NCBI GenBank assembly: GCA_049999805.1
Contig: JBNGIO010006283.1
Location: 25,194 to 89,193, forward strand
Direction: 5' to 3'
Length of the DNA stretch: 64,000 nt
Origin: Folioceros fuciformis
Lineage: Eukaryota; Anthocerotophyta; Anthocerotopsida; Anthocerotales
The first letter of the stretch is position 1. Each line of letters opens with the position of its first letter. Shown one piece after another: positions 22,189 through 33,160 of the stretch. Under the pieces are notes generated by a model that was not told the DNA's origin, did no database searches, and worked only from the letters and a program-made list of their open reading frames with translations. A program made the translations under genes and the position numbers.

Positions 22189-25053
22189 ATGGACCAGCAG
22201 GGCATTGTGCCCTCATCCCGAACTTACAGGTCTCTGTTGCAGGCGTGCTTAGCGCAGAAGGCTCTTGTTGAGGCGAAGTACGTGCTTGCTCATCTGGCTA
22301 ACAATGGCTTGGAGTCAGACCAGGTGCTGGGTGAGTTTGCTGTCAGCACTCTGGTCAAGTGTGGGAGTCTCCAAGATGGGCTACAATTGTTTCGGAAGTT
22401 GGTGCAACCCACCATTCGTTCTTGGGGAGCTGTCATTGGAGGCTACAGCAGGGCTGGTGAGGGTCGGAGAGCTTTGAACATGTATCAGGAAATGCAAGAG
22501 CAGGGTGTGGAGCCAGACAGGCACACGCTTGTGAGCTTGCTCAGAGCTTGCAGCAGCTTGGGTGACCTGGCAGAGGGAAAGCGGGTACATGCAGAGGCAG
22601 TGAAACACAGGTGTGACACGGATTTGTACGTGGGGACAGCTCTTGTTGACATGTATGCCAGATGTGGAAGTATGGTTGATGCTCGCCATGTCTTTGACAC
22701 TCTTCCTGAGCGAGATGTGGTGTCCTGGAATGCGATGCTTGCAGGATACATCCAGCAGGAGCACATGGAGATGGCTTTGGAACTTTACTCCCGGATGCTG
22801 AAGGAGAGCGTGCGTCCAGACGATCGGACCTTTGTCAGTGTGCTCAAGGCTTGTGCTAGCCTTGCAGAATTGGCTCCAACCGTCGCTCAGTATGCGCAAT
22901 CGTTCAGAGCAAAGTGTTTGCAAAAGGGTCGGGCAATACATGCTGATGCTACGCGAGGCGGTTATGACTCGGATGTGTTTGTTGGTACCACCCTTGTAAG
23001 TATGTACGCAAAGTGTGGGAGCCTTGAGGAAGCAGAACGAGTGTTTCTCAGGCTGTCCACACACAATGTAGTGCTATGGAATGCTATGCTTGCAGGGTTT
23101 GTACAACATGATCAGGGAGGGAAGGCTCTGGACCTGTACAGCAAAATGCAAAGGGAACAGGTTATTCCCGATGATAGGACGTTTGTCAGTGTCTTGAAAG
23201 CATGTGGCAATATCTCAACTTCAGAGCTGAGCACTGTTGTACATGGCGAGTCCATAAAAGTAAAGTCTCTGGAAAGGGGGAAGGCAATCCACAGGCAAGT
23301 TGCTCTGAGGGGTTTCGAATCAGATCGTTTTGTCGGGAGTGCTCTCGTGAGTATGTATGCGAAGTGCGGGAGCGTCTCACTTGCACAACTCATCTTTGAC
23401 AGATTATCTCAATACGATGTAGTGGTATGCAATGCAATGCTCGCAGGGTTTGTCCAGCAGGAGCAAGGAGAGAAGGCTTTGGAACTCTATGATCAGATGC
23501 AAAAGGGAGGAGTAACACCGACCGATGCCTCGTTTGTCAGCGTGCTCAAAGCGTATAGCATCCTGGCAGAAAGAGATTCTGGATATTCCATCAGAGAGAC
23601 GATGCTTGAGAAAGGGAGAGCTGTACATGCTGAAGCAATTCGAGCAGGTTATGGATCACACTTGTCCGTGTGTAGTGCCCTGCTCAGCATGTATTCTAAG
23701 TGTGGTTGTATTACGGATGCACAGCACCTGTTTGACACTCTACCCGAGCGGGATGTGGTGGCCTGGAATACAATTCTTGCAGGCTATGTGCAGCTGGAAG
23801 ATGGGTTGAAGGTACTGCAGCTCTATGCCCGAATGCAAGAGGAAGGTGTAAGTCCAAATGGCTGGACGTTTGTGAACTTGTTCCGAGCATGCGCGAGCCT
23901 TGCAGACATGGAGGAAGACACTGTAGAAAACGGAGATTCCTTCAAAGCCAAGTCTCTTGAGAAGGGTAAGGTTCTGCATGCGATTTCTTCTTCCACGGGA
24001 TATGAATTAGATATGTTTGTGGGCAATTCGCTGGTCATCATGTATGCAAAGTGTGGGAGCATGGTGGATGCAGAGGAGGTCTTCGGTCTATTGTCAAATC
24101 GTAATGTGGTATCATGGAGTGCCATGATCCGAGGATACGCTGAGAAGGACCAAAGCGCGAAGGCATTGCACCTCTACTCCCAGATGCGAGTGGAAGGCGT
24201 GCATCCAGATGAAGCCACAGTTGTGTCCGTGCTCAAGGCCTGCGGAAATGCAGGGGCCCTTGATACCTGCATCCATGTCCACCGTGAAATTCTCCAAAGC
24301 GGGTTGGCATTAGGGTTAGAGCAAGGCCTGTGTGTGGCAAACTCTCTCATCCATGCGTATGGCAAGTGCGGGAGCATGGTGAAAGCTCAGGCCGTTTTTG
24401 ACTCTCTGCCCTACCCTTCTGTGGTGTCTTGGAATGCGCTCATCGCGGGTTATGCTCGTCATGCAAAGGTTGCATCAAGCATCCAGTGTTTTCAAGACAT
24501 GCAAAAGGCAGGATTAAAACCGAACGGCGTCACATTCTTGTCCCTTCTGTCAGCATGCAGTCACGCCGGCTTGGTGGATGAAGGTGTAAAGTACTTTGCA
24601 AGCATGACCAAGGACCATGGCGTGGCTCCGGCAATTGGGCACTTTGTCAGTCTGGTCGACCTGTTCGGCCGCGCAGGACTCCTGTCCAGAGCAGCAACGA
24701 TATTCTTGAGAATGCCGGTTCAGCCTAGTCTCTCTCTGTGGTTGTCTTTGCTTGGAGCCTGCCGGAAATACGGCGACATTGAGCTAGGCAGACGTAGCTT
24801 CGACTTTGCTGTGGCGTTGGAGCCTAAATGTAGTTCTGCTTACGTGCTGATGTCCAACATCTACGCTCAGGCTGGCATGTTGGACTCCGCTGCTCAGATA
24901 GATGAGGTTAGAAGGAGGGTAGGTGCTTGGAAGCAGACTGGTCAGAGCTGGATTGAACACGAAGGCGAAGTGCTTAAGTTTAAAGTCGGGGAATGCCAGG
25001 AAGGGGTGTACGCTCTGCTGCAACATCTTCAAGCAGATCGCCACTTTTACTGA
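22189..25053 (+). CDS. PLS-class PPR protein, E-type, without DYW domain
   Basis: A single open exon of 954 aa from ATG 22189. The frame stays open upstream to a likely acceptor at 22109 (ttttgcag), so a short 5' exon could add residues. P, L and S motifs repeat through the protein (S type: LVSMYAKCGSLEEAERVF; P type: VVSWNAMLAGYIQQEHMEMALELY). The C terminus has the E1/E2 region (ALEPKCSSAYVLMSNIYAQAG...SWIEHEGEVLKFKVGE) and then stops, with no deaminase domain. E-type PLS proteins bind an organellar editing site and recruit a DYW deaminase in trans. From the third L motif on, 13-18 extra residues (such as LSTVVHGESIKVKSLE) sit between its two helices just before the GKAIH segment. A long related paralog lies at 56793-60491. 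No clear transit peptide is visible, consistent with a missing N-terminal exon. Confidence 0.9.
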   Translation: MDQQGIVPSSRTYRSLLQACLAQKALVEAKYVLAHLANNGLESDQVLGEFAVSTLVKCGSLQDGLQLFRKLVQPTIRSWGAVIGGYSRAGEGRRALNMYQEMQEQGVEPDRHTLVSLLRACSSLGDLAEGKRVHAEAVKHRCDTDLYVGTALVDMYARCGSMVDARHVFDTLPERDVVSWNAMLAGYIQQEHMEMALELYSRMLKESVRPDDRTFVSVLKACASLAELAPTVAQYAQSFRAKCLQKGRAIHADATRGGYDSDVFVGTTLVSMYAKCGSLEEAERVFLRLSTHNVVLWNAMLAGFVQHDQGGKALDLYSKMQREQVIPDDRTFVSVLKACGNISTSELSTVVHGESIKVKSLERGKAIHRQVALRGFESDRFVGSALVSMYAKCGSVSLAQLIFDRLSQYDVVVCNAMLAGFVQQEQGEKALELYDQMQKGGVTPTDASFVSVLKAYSILAERDSGYSIRETMLEKGRAVHAEAIRAGYGSHLSVCSALLSMYSKCGCITDAQHLFDTLPERDVVAWNTILAGYVQLEDGLKVLQLYARMQEEGVSPNGWTFVNLFRACASLADMEEDTVENGDSFKAKSLEKGKVLHAISSSTGYELDMFVGNSLVIMYAKCGSMVDAEEVFGLLSNRNVVSWSAMIRGYAEKDQSAKALHLYSQMRVEGVHPDEATVVSVLKACGNAGALDTCIHVHREILQSGLALGLEQGLCVANSLIHAYGKCGSMVKAQAVFDSLPYPSVVSWNALIAGYARHAKVASSIQCFQDMQKAGLKPNGVTFLSLLSACSHAGLVDEGVKYFASMTKDHGVAPAIGHFVSLVDLFGRAGLLSRAATIFLRMPVQPSLSLWLSLLGACRKYGDIELGRRSFDFAVALEPKCSSAYVLMSNIYAQAGMLDSAAQIDEVRRRVGAWKQTGQSWIEHEGEVLKFKVGECQEGVYALLQHLQADRHFY

Positions 25054-25380
25054 CCATCGTATAAGGACCGGTACCACGTCCAAACATCTGTACCTTACCC
25101 ATCACATAGTTTTCGAGGACAAACCTCGACCAGTTCCAACTTTCGCTGAAGGGCACGGCACCATTCCAAAAGGTTGACGGCATGTCCCACACAAGTAACA
25201 CACTTGTCTTTGTCAATGTCGGGGCTTCAAAAATGTTTTGAACATGTGTCGTAGCAGTTCTGAATCGGCCTGCTCTTCACCCATAGACCCTTTGGCCTGT
25301 GTCACCTGTTCTTCCTGGTTTGCATCACGGTTGAATGGGTCAGTGACAAAAACAGATTGGGAGATGGCGTGGAAAAGACT
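25054..25380. other. Intergenic between convergent genes
   Basis: About 330 bp between the PPR stop and the minus-strand gamma-glutamyl peptidase stop; presumably both 3' UTRs. Nothing else seen. Confidence 0.4.
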
Positions 25381-26368
25381 TTAAGGCGGTTGAGCACGAA
25401 CCGTCAGCATCCCCGCGGCACGTAGGCCATCGAGGATCTCTTCCTCCACTTCTGTCGTGAACTCAGGGTGCCCTTGAATGCCCAATGCGTGGTCACCAAC
25501 GGAAAACATCTCTATCCGGGTCTTGTCAGACCACGCCAGAACCTCCCCTCCAGGTGGAACCTTGAACACCTGTCGAGCTACATCAGCACCACATTGTGAG
25601 CCGAGATCCGAGAGAAGTTAACTCTTAACTCAAGCGCGTAGTCCCGTTTCACAACGTGTACCACATCTTGATGCATCTCGAGAATTCTGAGAACGGGAGG
25701 AAGCCCCGTTCCGTAGGGTTTGGTCAATAGAGCATCACTGACGATTAATTTCTTCAAACCAACTTCCCATCCCTCTGGATTCCGGCCAGTAGATCCCCCA
25801 AGTGATCTACTCAGAACCTGCATGTCAAGGTGATCTTTCATTAATCAAAGGTTTAAGACCAGCAACACAGCTTGCACGCCGACATAGCTCCAACAAAGGA
25901 GAAAGATGAAACCTGGTGCCCGAAGCAAACTCCAAGTATTTTCTTCCTCTTCTCGTTCACCCGGTGAGGGGTTGTGCAGAGCTTTTCAATCCAAGGCTCA
26001 GATCCGTGAGCATCGTGCCGACTTCCAGTAATTACTAATCCGTCGTACAAGTCGAGCTCCTCATCCGCAGGGAATTCCCCTTCTATGATCGGAAAGATAT
26101 CCCACGTTTCTCCCGGATCCCTGAGCAGACTCACAAACATCTCCCCGTATCCGCCATATTTCTTAATCGCACCTGGTGCAGCGTGTAGGCTCATAAGAAC
26201 CGCAAACCTCTTCCCACTCTCTCCCTTCAGCTGATCGTCTGAAAGTTCGGGTGAGGCAGCCGTCCCAAATCGCTTTTCCGCACTAACCGACGTGTCATGA
26301 GCGGGATTGCCATCGTGGAATCCTTCCACTTCTTCATCGACCTTGCTGGAACCATCTGTCGGAGCCAT
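25381..26368 (-). CDS. GGP: Gamma-glutamyl peptidase, class I glutamine amidotransferase family
   Basis: Three exons, 26368-25913, 25817-25662 and 25569-25381, give 266 aa. Domain order matches Arabidopsis GGP1: RFAVLMSLHAAPGAIKKYGGYGEMFVSLL, FPADEELDLYDGLVITGSRHDA, the nucleophile elbow LGVCFGHQ (Cys148), CHQD-type EMHQDVVFKVPPG, and IQGHPEF with catalytic His238 and Glu240. Plant GGPs are cytosolic and remove the gamma-glutamyl residue from glutathione or its conjugates, in glutathione turnover and sulfur metabolite synthesis. The first 60 residues (MAPTDGSSKVDEEVEG...) are acidic, Ser-rich and lineage-specific. The first ATG at 26368 was chosen over an upstream TTG-led extension. It is divergent from the acetolactate synthase regulatory gene. 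The substrate in this lineage is inference. Confidence 0.88.
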
Positions 26369-27057
26369 GACCAGGCTATCTTGTGCTACGCAACACTCCT
26401 TCTCGATTCTCAACTCTAAGGCTCTTCATCCGCTTACAGAGGAAACAGAAAAAGCCACCACGCTTTTTCCGGCACTGGAATCTTCCCTCACCGCAAGGGT
26501 TGCAAGACTTCTGTAAAAGAATGACGCTGATTATATGCAAACTCCGATGCTCTCCTCCGTGAATCGAGATTTGCTACACGCTCATCATGTCCGAGAGACG
26601 GGTCCGAATTTGGCCAGTAGCAGGAGGCGACAAAGAACAGTGTCCTTTGTCGCCACTTGAAAGTGAAGCCGATGGAACCGGAGTGTTGCAGATGCATGCA
26701 AGATGCGGAAATAAGGCGTACAGAGATCTACAGTAGCTCAACGTTCCAACGTTGATTTGCTTGTTTGGCACCTGACGCAAGACAGGGAGTGCGCCTGAAG
26801 GAGGAAATCGGCAAACCAGACCTGCATGCGTGAACTGCCCCCCATAGCCGCTACATACCCGCTTCACTGACCTTAACAGGTGAAGTTTCATTACGGTGTC
26901 GAGCCGTTTCATACCGCAGCCCTAAACGGCTAAACCCCCTGCTGAGCCCTTCCCTTCGCTTGCGTGCCACGGTTCTTCCCCCACATCTGTGCACTCTGCC
27001 CTTCGTATGTGTGTAAAGATTTTGATGAAGGAAGAGTGACATTGTGAGAGTCTGCTG
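26369..27057. promoter_or_regulatory. Divergent promoter region between GGP and ALS regulatory subunit genes
   Basis: 690 bp separate two outward-facing start codons, so both promoters must lie here. No TATA box or named motif can be assigned confidently. Confidence 0.4.
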
Positions 27058-28658
27058 ATGGCTGGACTGGCAGCCAGGTTTTCCCTGGCTGGTGCATTGG
27101 GAGGAGAGAATCGAGGACACGGCGAATGCTGGGATCTTGCTGTGGCCGAGAGGCTGGGTGCTGGAACTGGGCTCAAGGGACGACATTGCCTCGGACGAGC
27201 CGGGAAGGATCGTAAGGCAGCGTGGCTGCAAGGGAAGGGAGTTCAATGTGCCACAGCAGGTGCAGTGAGTGAGCAGGGAACTGCCATTCCCAGCAAGGCG
27301 CCGGCCAGGGCGCCGTCAGGCATCCGGCGCCACACAGTATCGGTGTTTGTAGGCGACGAGAGCGGCATGATCAACCGGATCGCTGGAGTGTTTGCAAGGA
27401 GGGGCTACAACATCGAGTCTCTGGCTGTGGCGCTGAACAAGGACAAGGCGCTCTTCACAATCGTGGTGTCCGGCACGGACCGGGTGCTGCAGCAGGTGAT
27501 GCAGCAGCTGTACAAGCTGGTGAATGTGCGACAGGTGGAGGATTTGACAAAGGAGTCCAAGGTGGAGCGCGAGCTTATGCTGGTGAAGGTGAAGGTGGGC
27601 GCAGAGAACCGGATGGAGGTGCTGGGTTTGGTGGAGTGCTTCAGGTCGCGCGTTGTGGATGTGGCGGAGGACTCACTGACCATCGAGGTGACGGGTGACC
27701 CCGGGAAGATCGAAGCGGTGCAGCGGATGATGAGTAAGTTCGGGATCCATGAGATCGCCCGCACAGGGAAGATTGCGCTAAGGCGGGAGCGGCGCGGGCA
27801 GCACACGGAAATGCGGGAGCCACCGCGGGGGGTTTTGTCGGACGACGAGGAGGAAGAGCGGAGGGAGAGCCGGAGGCGGGCGGGGCGCGAAGGCGTTGCC
27901 TACTCTGCTCCAGCCAACGGTCCGGACGGGGACGTGTATTTTGTGGAGCGTGAGGATGATCGGCTATGGTCGAACCCTGTTCTTGATCCGTCGTGGCGGG
28001 ATGCGGATGCGGATGCGGAGGATCCGGATGGGCTCGTTTCCCACACGCTCTCCATGCTGGTGACGGACGAGCCTGGTGTGCTGAACCGGGTGACGGGCGT
28101 GTTCGCGAGGAGGGGGTACAATATCCAGTCGCTGGCCGTGGGCCCGGCTGAGAATCCTGGGATCTCACGAATCACCACTGTCGTGCCTGGGACCGATGAG
28201 TCTATCGACAAGTTGCTGAGCCAGTTGGTGAAGCTCGTGGATGTGATCCAGGTTAGGGTGCTGATTCACTTTCTGTCGATGTTGGAATGAGGGTGAGTGA
28301 AGCAAAGGGAAGGTTCCTGAACCCTCTCACGCGGGTGTGAATGCAGGTGCAGGACATCACCAAGCAGCCCTTTGCAGAAAGGGAATTGATGCTGATCAAG
28401 GTGTGCGCTGAGGAAACTGTCAGGCGAGATGTCCTGGACATTGCCAGCATTTTCCGTGCGAAGCCTGTTGATTTGTCCCCCACAACAATCACCCTTGAGC
28501 TCACGGGAGATTTGGAGAAGATGGCAGCTTTGCAACGTCTGCTGCAGCCGTTCGGAATCGTCGAGGTTGCTCGCACTGGTCGGGTAGCTCTCATTCGGGG
28601 TTCTGGGGTGGACACGAAGTATCTCACGCAGCTTCAACCCGCAGATTCTTACCTCTGA
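27058..28658 (+). CDS. Acetolactate synthase small (regulatory) subunit, plastidial
   Basis: Two exons, 27058-28251 and 28347-28658 (donor CAG|gttagg, acceptor atgcag), give 501 aa. This regulatory subunit of acetohydroxyacid synthase activates the catalytic subunit and confers feedback inhibition by branched-chain amino acids in the plastid. The first 85-90 residues are a transit peptide. Two full IlvH-like units follow: unit 1 starts [27 protein letters not shown] and unit 2 [27 protein letters not shown]. Each has an N-terminal ACT domain and an [19 protein letters not shown]-terminal domain. Plants carry such a duplication, whereas bacterial IlvH has one unit. The linker is acidic ([18 protein letters not shown]). 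Only one intron is present. Confidence 0.95.
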
Positions 28659-29199
28659 ATGATAGCTAGGAGCAGGTGACCGGACGGCCCTGCCCAGGGT
28701 TTGGGTGCCCAGTCCACGTCACCAGCTTAAATTGAGGAATAGGATTTGATGCCGCATTCTAGTCTTGGTTTCCAATGAACGCCAGTTGGTGGGTACAAAT
28801 CCAAATGCAGGATGCAATTCATGCATGTATCTAGCAGGACACAAAAAGACGAATCATGTCCCCAACAGAAGTTGGTTTCACTGGAACACCACCACACAAA
28901 TCTAGTAGTTAGTTTACAAAGAAGGCCCGAACGCGAAGAGTCTCCGAGTCTAAAATTACACCTCAAGAACCTGTCAAAATTCTAGCTTCTTTCTGTGGCA
29001 TTCCAGGCGTGTTCAGCCTGCTAGCTGCGTGGGCCAGTATCAGATTTGGAAATCCACCTCTGCAGGCTTCGTGGGTTCAGGCTTGACTTGGGAATCCTGG
29101 TTGATGCCTTGAGGGAGAGATGACTGAGTTGGCTTGGACGATTCGGACTGGAGGTCATTGGGAGACTTTCCACCCCAAGCCGCCCGCTCAGCGGCTGCT
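28659..29199. other. Intergenic between convergent genes; possible TatB 3' coding remnant
   Basis: The left part should be the 3' UTR of the ALS subunit gene. The right part (29040-29243, minus) has another open frame, MSKEWQPLSSSVV...KPAEVDFQI, which looks protein-like and could be a 3' exon of TatB. The phase does not join, and the intron implied would be only about 39 nt. Confidence 0.35.
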
Positions 29200-30542
29200 T
29201 CACAGACGACAGAGCTGCTCAGAGGTTGCCACTCCTTGGACATCTAATCTAGTACGCTGAAGCTGGACACGCAAGTACTTACCTAGTCTCTCCTCCTCTG
29301 GTACCGAGGCCCTGACTTTTTCCTTGAGGGTATTGAGCTGTTCGTCCACCTGCTTGAGAGCAGCCTCTGCCACTGACTCAGGGGTTTCACCGTCCTTGTA
29401 AGAGGATGCATCAGAAGCTGCAAGACGTACCAGGGACGAGATCAACTCAAACGAAGTGCTGCAGAATGCCGTAATTCGACTCGGGCCGACGGAGGAGAAC
29501 ACGCACCCTTGGAAGACTTCTTGGGTTTCCGGGTTGCTGTTTCTTTTGGGGATTCCCCTGATGTTGGGCTGCTCACGACTGCAGCTCCAGGAGCCACCAC
29601 AGGAGTGGAAGGAGGTGCCTCGGCTGTGGACACTGATGGTGAGGCAGCAGGAGACTCCAGGGTCTCTGGAATGGTCTCGGCAGGCGCTGCAGCAGGTGCT
29701 GATGAGGATGAGGCCTTGGATGCAGGCGCTGCGGGTGCGGGTGGGGTACTGTACTGCGACTGGTTGTTGATGCCCCGCAGCTCGTCCAGACCAATCTCCT
29801 GCTCCAAAGTGCTTCTGAACTCCCTGGAGACTTGCTGCATCATGACCCAGAAAGTGTGGCACATGAGAAACATCATCTGTCTCCATCCACACGAATCCCG
29901 GACATGCAAGCCAGCGTGAAGCACTCACTACCTGGAGCTCCTTGATGGTGGGTTGAAAAGCCCGAAGAGACTTGCCCAGAGTCCGGGCAACCTGTCTCTC
30001 ACATGAAAGCGTGAGCACGGTTGGAACGGGGTAGCAATTGCAGGAGGGAGATCAGGCAAGCATTGCAAATACCTCTGCCAGGCCTCTGGGACCGAAAACA
30101 ATGAGGGCAACCACTGCAATGACCAGTGCTTCTGGGGCACCAACCCCGAGCAACGAGGCCTCCACAACCCCCCTACGGCTTCCCTCCCTTGTCCGTCTCT
30201 CCCAAACTGTTGGATCACAAGTAATCACACAACCCTGTCTGAGAACTGCAGCCCACCACACGGCACTCCAGCAGCAGCAAGATTATGCAAGGCAGCGCCC
30301 CAGGCCGAACCTTTGAAAAGGGAATGAATTTGTTTGGGTCCCAGATGCATATGGCCATTCCAGGAGGTGAGCGAGCTCAACCCACATTTTCCCAAAGGAC
30401 ATCTCTTCAGCGGCGGCGGCTTGACGTGGCATTGGGGCTTTGCGGGGGAGAAGGAAGCGCTGGTGCTGCAACAGGAGTCAGAGATGGAGGAAGGCACCGC
30501 CCAGAGTTGCGCTGCTGCAGCACCAGCTCCCAGAGCCGCCAT
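29200..30542 (-). CDS. HCF106: Thylakoid twin-arginine translocase subunit TatB (HCF106)
   Basis: Five exons: 30542-about 30257, 30206-30073, 29991-29932, 29834-29507, 29417-29200; roughly 341 aa. TatB forms the cpTat substrate receptor with TatC and helps move folded proteins across the thylakoid membrane. Transit peptide MAALGAGAAAAQLW... precedes EASLLGVGAPEALVIAVVALIVFGPRGLAE, the TM helix with its preceding Glu and the FGPRGL hinge. The amphipathic helix VARTLGKSLRAFQPTIKELQ and EFRSTLEQEIGLDEL follow; all are typical of HCF106. The tail is disordered and rich in Pro, Ala and Ser. The exon 1 donor was chosen to keep phase and implies a 50-nt intron, so it is uncertain. The 3' end is also uncertain. 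It is head-to-head with mitochondrial L24, start codons 250 bp apart. Confidence 0.88.
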
Positions 30543-30792
30543 AGCCCAGGCGTCGCCTACAACTCGGTCGTGAAGATATGTGAGGAGCGTCAGCCAGGCC
30601 TTTGGACACCCATTCGCGAGCTCATTCCTGAGTCGATCGAAGAGGTCAATTTTGGCTTGTGCTGGGTGCAGGAGATAAGTAGGCGGTCTACACCAGTGTC
30701 GGTGCGCCACGTCTATACAGGGGTTTAGGGTTCTGATCCCGCTCGCTCCCGGGAGTGGTTTGTGCAAGACAAGGTATGTGCTTGCGTGCGTG

Positions 30793-31639
30793 ATGGGGTG
30801 GAAGGCAGCGCAGCAGATCTTCAAACGATGGGATATTCTTCGGGGAGACAAGGTCATGTCTGATTTGGTGGCTTCGATGGCAGCTGTTCATCACCAGGGC
30901 AGCAGAGCCTGAGGGTGTTTCGTGTACTGCAGGTGATGGTAATCGCGGGGAGGGACAAGGGATTGGTTGGGAACGTCACCAGGGTCATCCGATCGCAGAA
31001 CCGCGTCGTCGTGCAAGGGCGAAATTTGGTGGGTTGAAAGGGCCTGCAGGAAGTCAATTGAACACACCTGTGCTGAGAACACGTTGGGAAGCCAGATGCT
31101 CACAACCCCGCCCGGATGCCTTAATTTTGCAGGTGAAGAAGCATATCAAGAAGACTGACGACAATCCAGGGGGAATTGTGACCATGGAAGCTCCGTTGCA
31201 TGTGTCGAATGTGCAGCTGGTGGATCCTGTCAGTGGGTGAGCCTGCTGCCTCCTGCCCTGTGTTTTAGGATTGGTCGCATGCCTGATGGTCAGTCCAGTT
31301 GAGTGCCTGTTTGTGGATGATGTGTTGGCAGAGCGCCTTGTAGAGTAACGTACAGGTATTTAGAGGACGGTACCAAAGTAAGAGTGTCGACAGGAGGAAC
31401 AGCCTCAGGGAGTGTCATTCCCAGGCCTGAAATTCTCAAGGAACGAAGGAAACCCCGCCCGACTGCAGGTAAGGGGGATGCACTTGGTGGGGTGTGAGCC
31501 GGCACAGCCATTTCCGTCTGATGTAGTTGGGCTTTTGTAATCCTTGTTTTCTTGTTTTTGGGCAGCTGGACCAAAGGACACGCTGCAGGAAGTTGTGCTG
31601 GAGAGGACATACTTTCTCGAGACATCGTCATCTGGATAG
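30793..31639 (+). CDS. Mitochondrial ribosomal protein L24 (uL24m)
   Basis: Five exons give 156 aa: 30793-30852, 30933-31028, 31133-31236, 31332-31468, 31566-31639. The start MGWKAAQQIFKRWDILRGDKVMVIAGRDKGLVG matches the plant mitochondrial L24 type, with the KOW motif in the last part. Then come RVIRSQNRVVVQGRNLVKKHIK, APLHVSNVQLVDPVSG, APCRVTYRYLEDGTKVRVSTG and SVIPRPEILKERRKPRPTAAGPKDTLQEVVLERTYF. uL24 binds 23S-type rRNA early in large-subunit assembly. As in Arabidopsis mitochondrial L24, there is no long cleavable presequence. Exon 4 was placed so that the conserved linker before YLEDGT is kept. Confidence 0.93.
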
Positions 31640-32020
31640 GGGCCAGGAACGTTTGGAACTTCAGCTGGACTACTGCAAGATCTGTGAAACCGTGTAGAGC
31701 GTCTCTGAGAAGCTTTCTCGTGAACGACGCATGCTGGCCTGTGCTGTAGTGTGTGAAGTTTGTTAGACACAGTCGTGAGCTTGGTTTCTTACTAGAACCA
31801 GAGATTAGGTGAACACGCCTTTCATCGACATTGGCCACGTGGGACTAGCTGACCTGGATAAAGGTACAGGCTTCTGGAATGAAGGAGCCTGGAGCTATCA
31901 GAACTCGAGTTCCCAGACACTGGACACAGCAGCACGCCTGCACGTTGGAGACGAATTCAATGGTCTGTCATTTTAAAGGATTTTGAGTATAATTTAAAAA
32001 GTATACATTGGCTGCGTGTA
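31640..32020. other. Intergenic: L24 3' UTR and tRNA upstream region
   Basis: No coding feature seen. The last 60 bp before the tRNA are AT-rich, as is usual upstream of plant nuclear tRNA genes. Confidence 0.4.
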
Positions 32021-32092
32021 GCCGTCTTAGCTCAGTGGTAGAGCGCGTGGCTTTTAACCACGTGGTCGTGGGTTCGATACCCACAGACGGCG
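32021..32092 (+). tRNA. tRNA-Lys(UUU), nuclear
   Basis: A 72-nt cloverleaf. Acceptor stem gccgtct/agacggc is followed by discriminator g. D arm agctcagtggtagagc, anticodon stem cgtgg/ccacg with loop cttttaa (anticodon TTT), and T arm gtggg ttcgata cccac. No intron and no encoded CCA, as for eukaryotic nuclear genes. The D loop is one base shorter than in the usual plant Lys tRNA I recall. A T-rich run starts about 35 bp downstream and could end Pol III transcription. Confidence 0.96.
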
Positions 32093-33160
32093 GCAACAAA
32101 TAATGATTATCGCTGACATTTTGGAAAAATACTTCTTTTTTCCCGTTGGAGAAACGTCGGGTTTAATTTTCAATTTTTTGCGCTCATGTGTTTAAAGCTT
32201 GAGAGGTTTATTTTTTGAGATAATATATCTAAAGCTTGAGCGGTTTTATTCTTTTTGATTTTTTTTGAGCTAATGTGTCTAAAGCTTGAGCCATAGGATA
32301 CATTCTTTTTAAAACAGCCTAGGCCGTGTGGAGGTTCACCCCTATATAATGAACTAATTTAAATCGTAGATTCATAAATGTTAATTCATAATAAGAGCTT
32401 TCCAAGCTGTTTCTTATTTCCTACAAGAGTGTTGGAAATAGGCCGACATATGATGAACTTGTTCAAATGCCAAGTTAATAAAATATTACCTTGAGAAAAT
32501 GCTTTCCAAGCTACTAGCTTCTTATTCTCTACATAAGTCTTTCATAACTATTCATAACACTCTTGGTACCATATTTTCCTTGTCTAGAAAGAGAGGTTTC
32601 TTTCCCATGGGATAGGAAGTATGGAATACGGATACAACCAAAATGTTTGTGATACTAAATCCCTAGCCTTTGCATAGAATCCACAGTTTTGGTTGTCACA
32701 AGCATTTGCTTTGTGCACCCTTCGGAGCATCTGAATGCAGCCATCACCAACTTAGGGTGACTTACACATTTTATGTCGCTTGTGTCACTGATTTGTTTTC
32801 ATGACACAATGACCTTGTGTCACATTGTGGGGAACACCCAACCTTGGAGATGGCTCAAGGGAATCGAAATTTGCAATCTTTATTCCATACCCCTTGAGGA
32901 AGGACAATATAAAGATACAAAGCCATACACACACCCATGAGGCCTTTACGAAAGACCTCACACTACTATAGGGATCAAAGAAGCGGATGGTACCAATTCA
33001 TGCCCATCGAGTGGGTTTCTCCTCCGACTGTGGTTGTAAGCACTTCTCCAATGGCTCTATCTTGCACTTGTGATCCCTGCACAATGTCATCAAGGCCAGG
33101 AGAAGCCGATACATGTCGAGAAAGAAGTTCATACCCTCCAATCCCTTTGAAGCCAAATGC
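32093..33160. other. AT-rich region with possible decayed coding sequence
   Basis: About 1 kb, AT-rich, with a recurrent phrase (aaagcttgag, four times between 32192 and 32289). Just before the minisatellite, a plus-strand frame without a clear start reads SLHNVIKARRSRYMSRKKFIPSNPFEAKCIV and runs straight into the first repeat unit. This looks like the remnant of a coding exon that the repeat grew from. No transposon ends or known domain seen. Confidence 0.45.

Noticed and set aside
27641-28168. 175-codon minus-strand frame
   Set aside because: Antisense of the acetolactate synthase regulatory subunit, which has clear ACT-domain homology.
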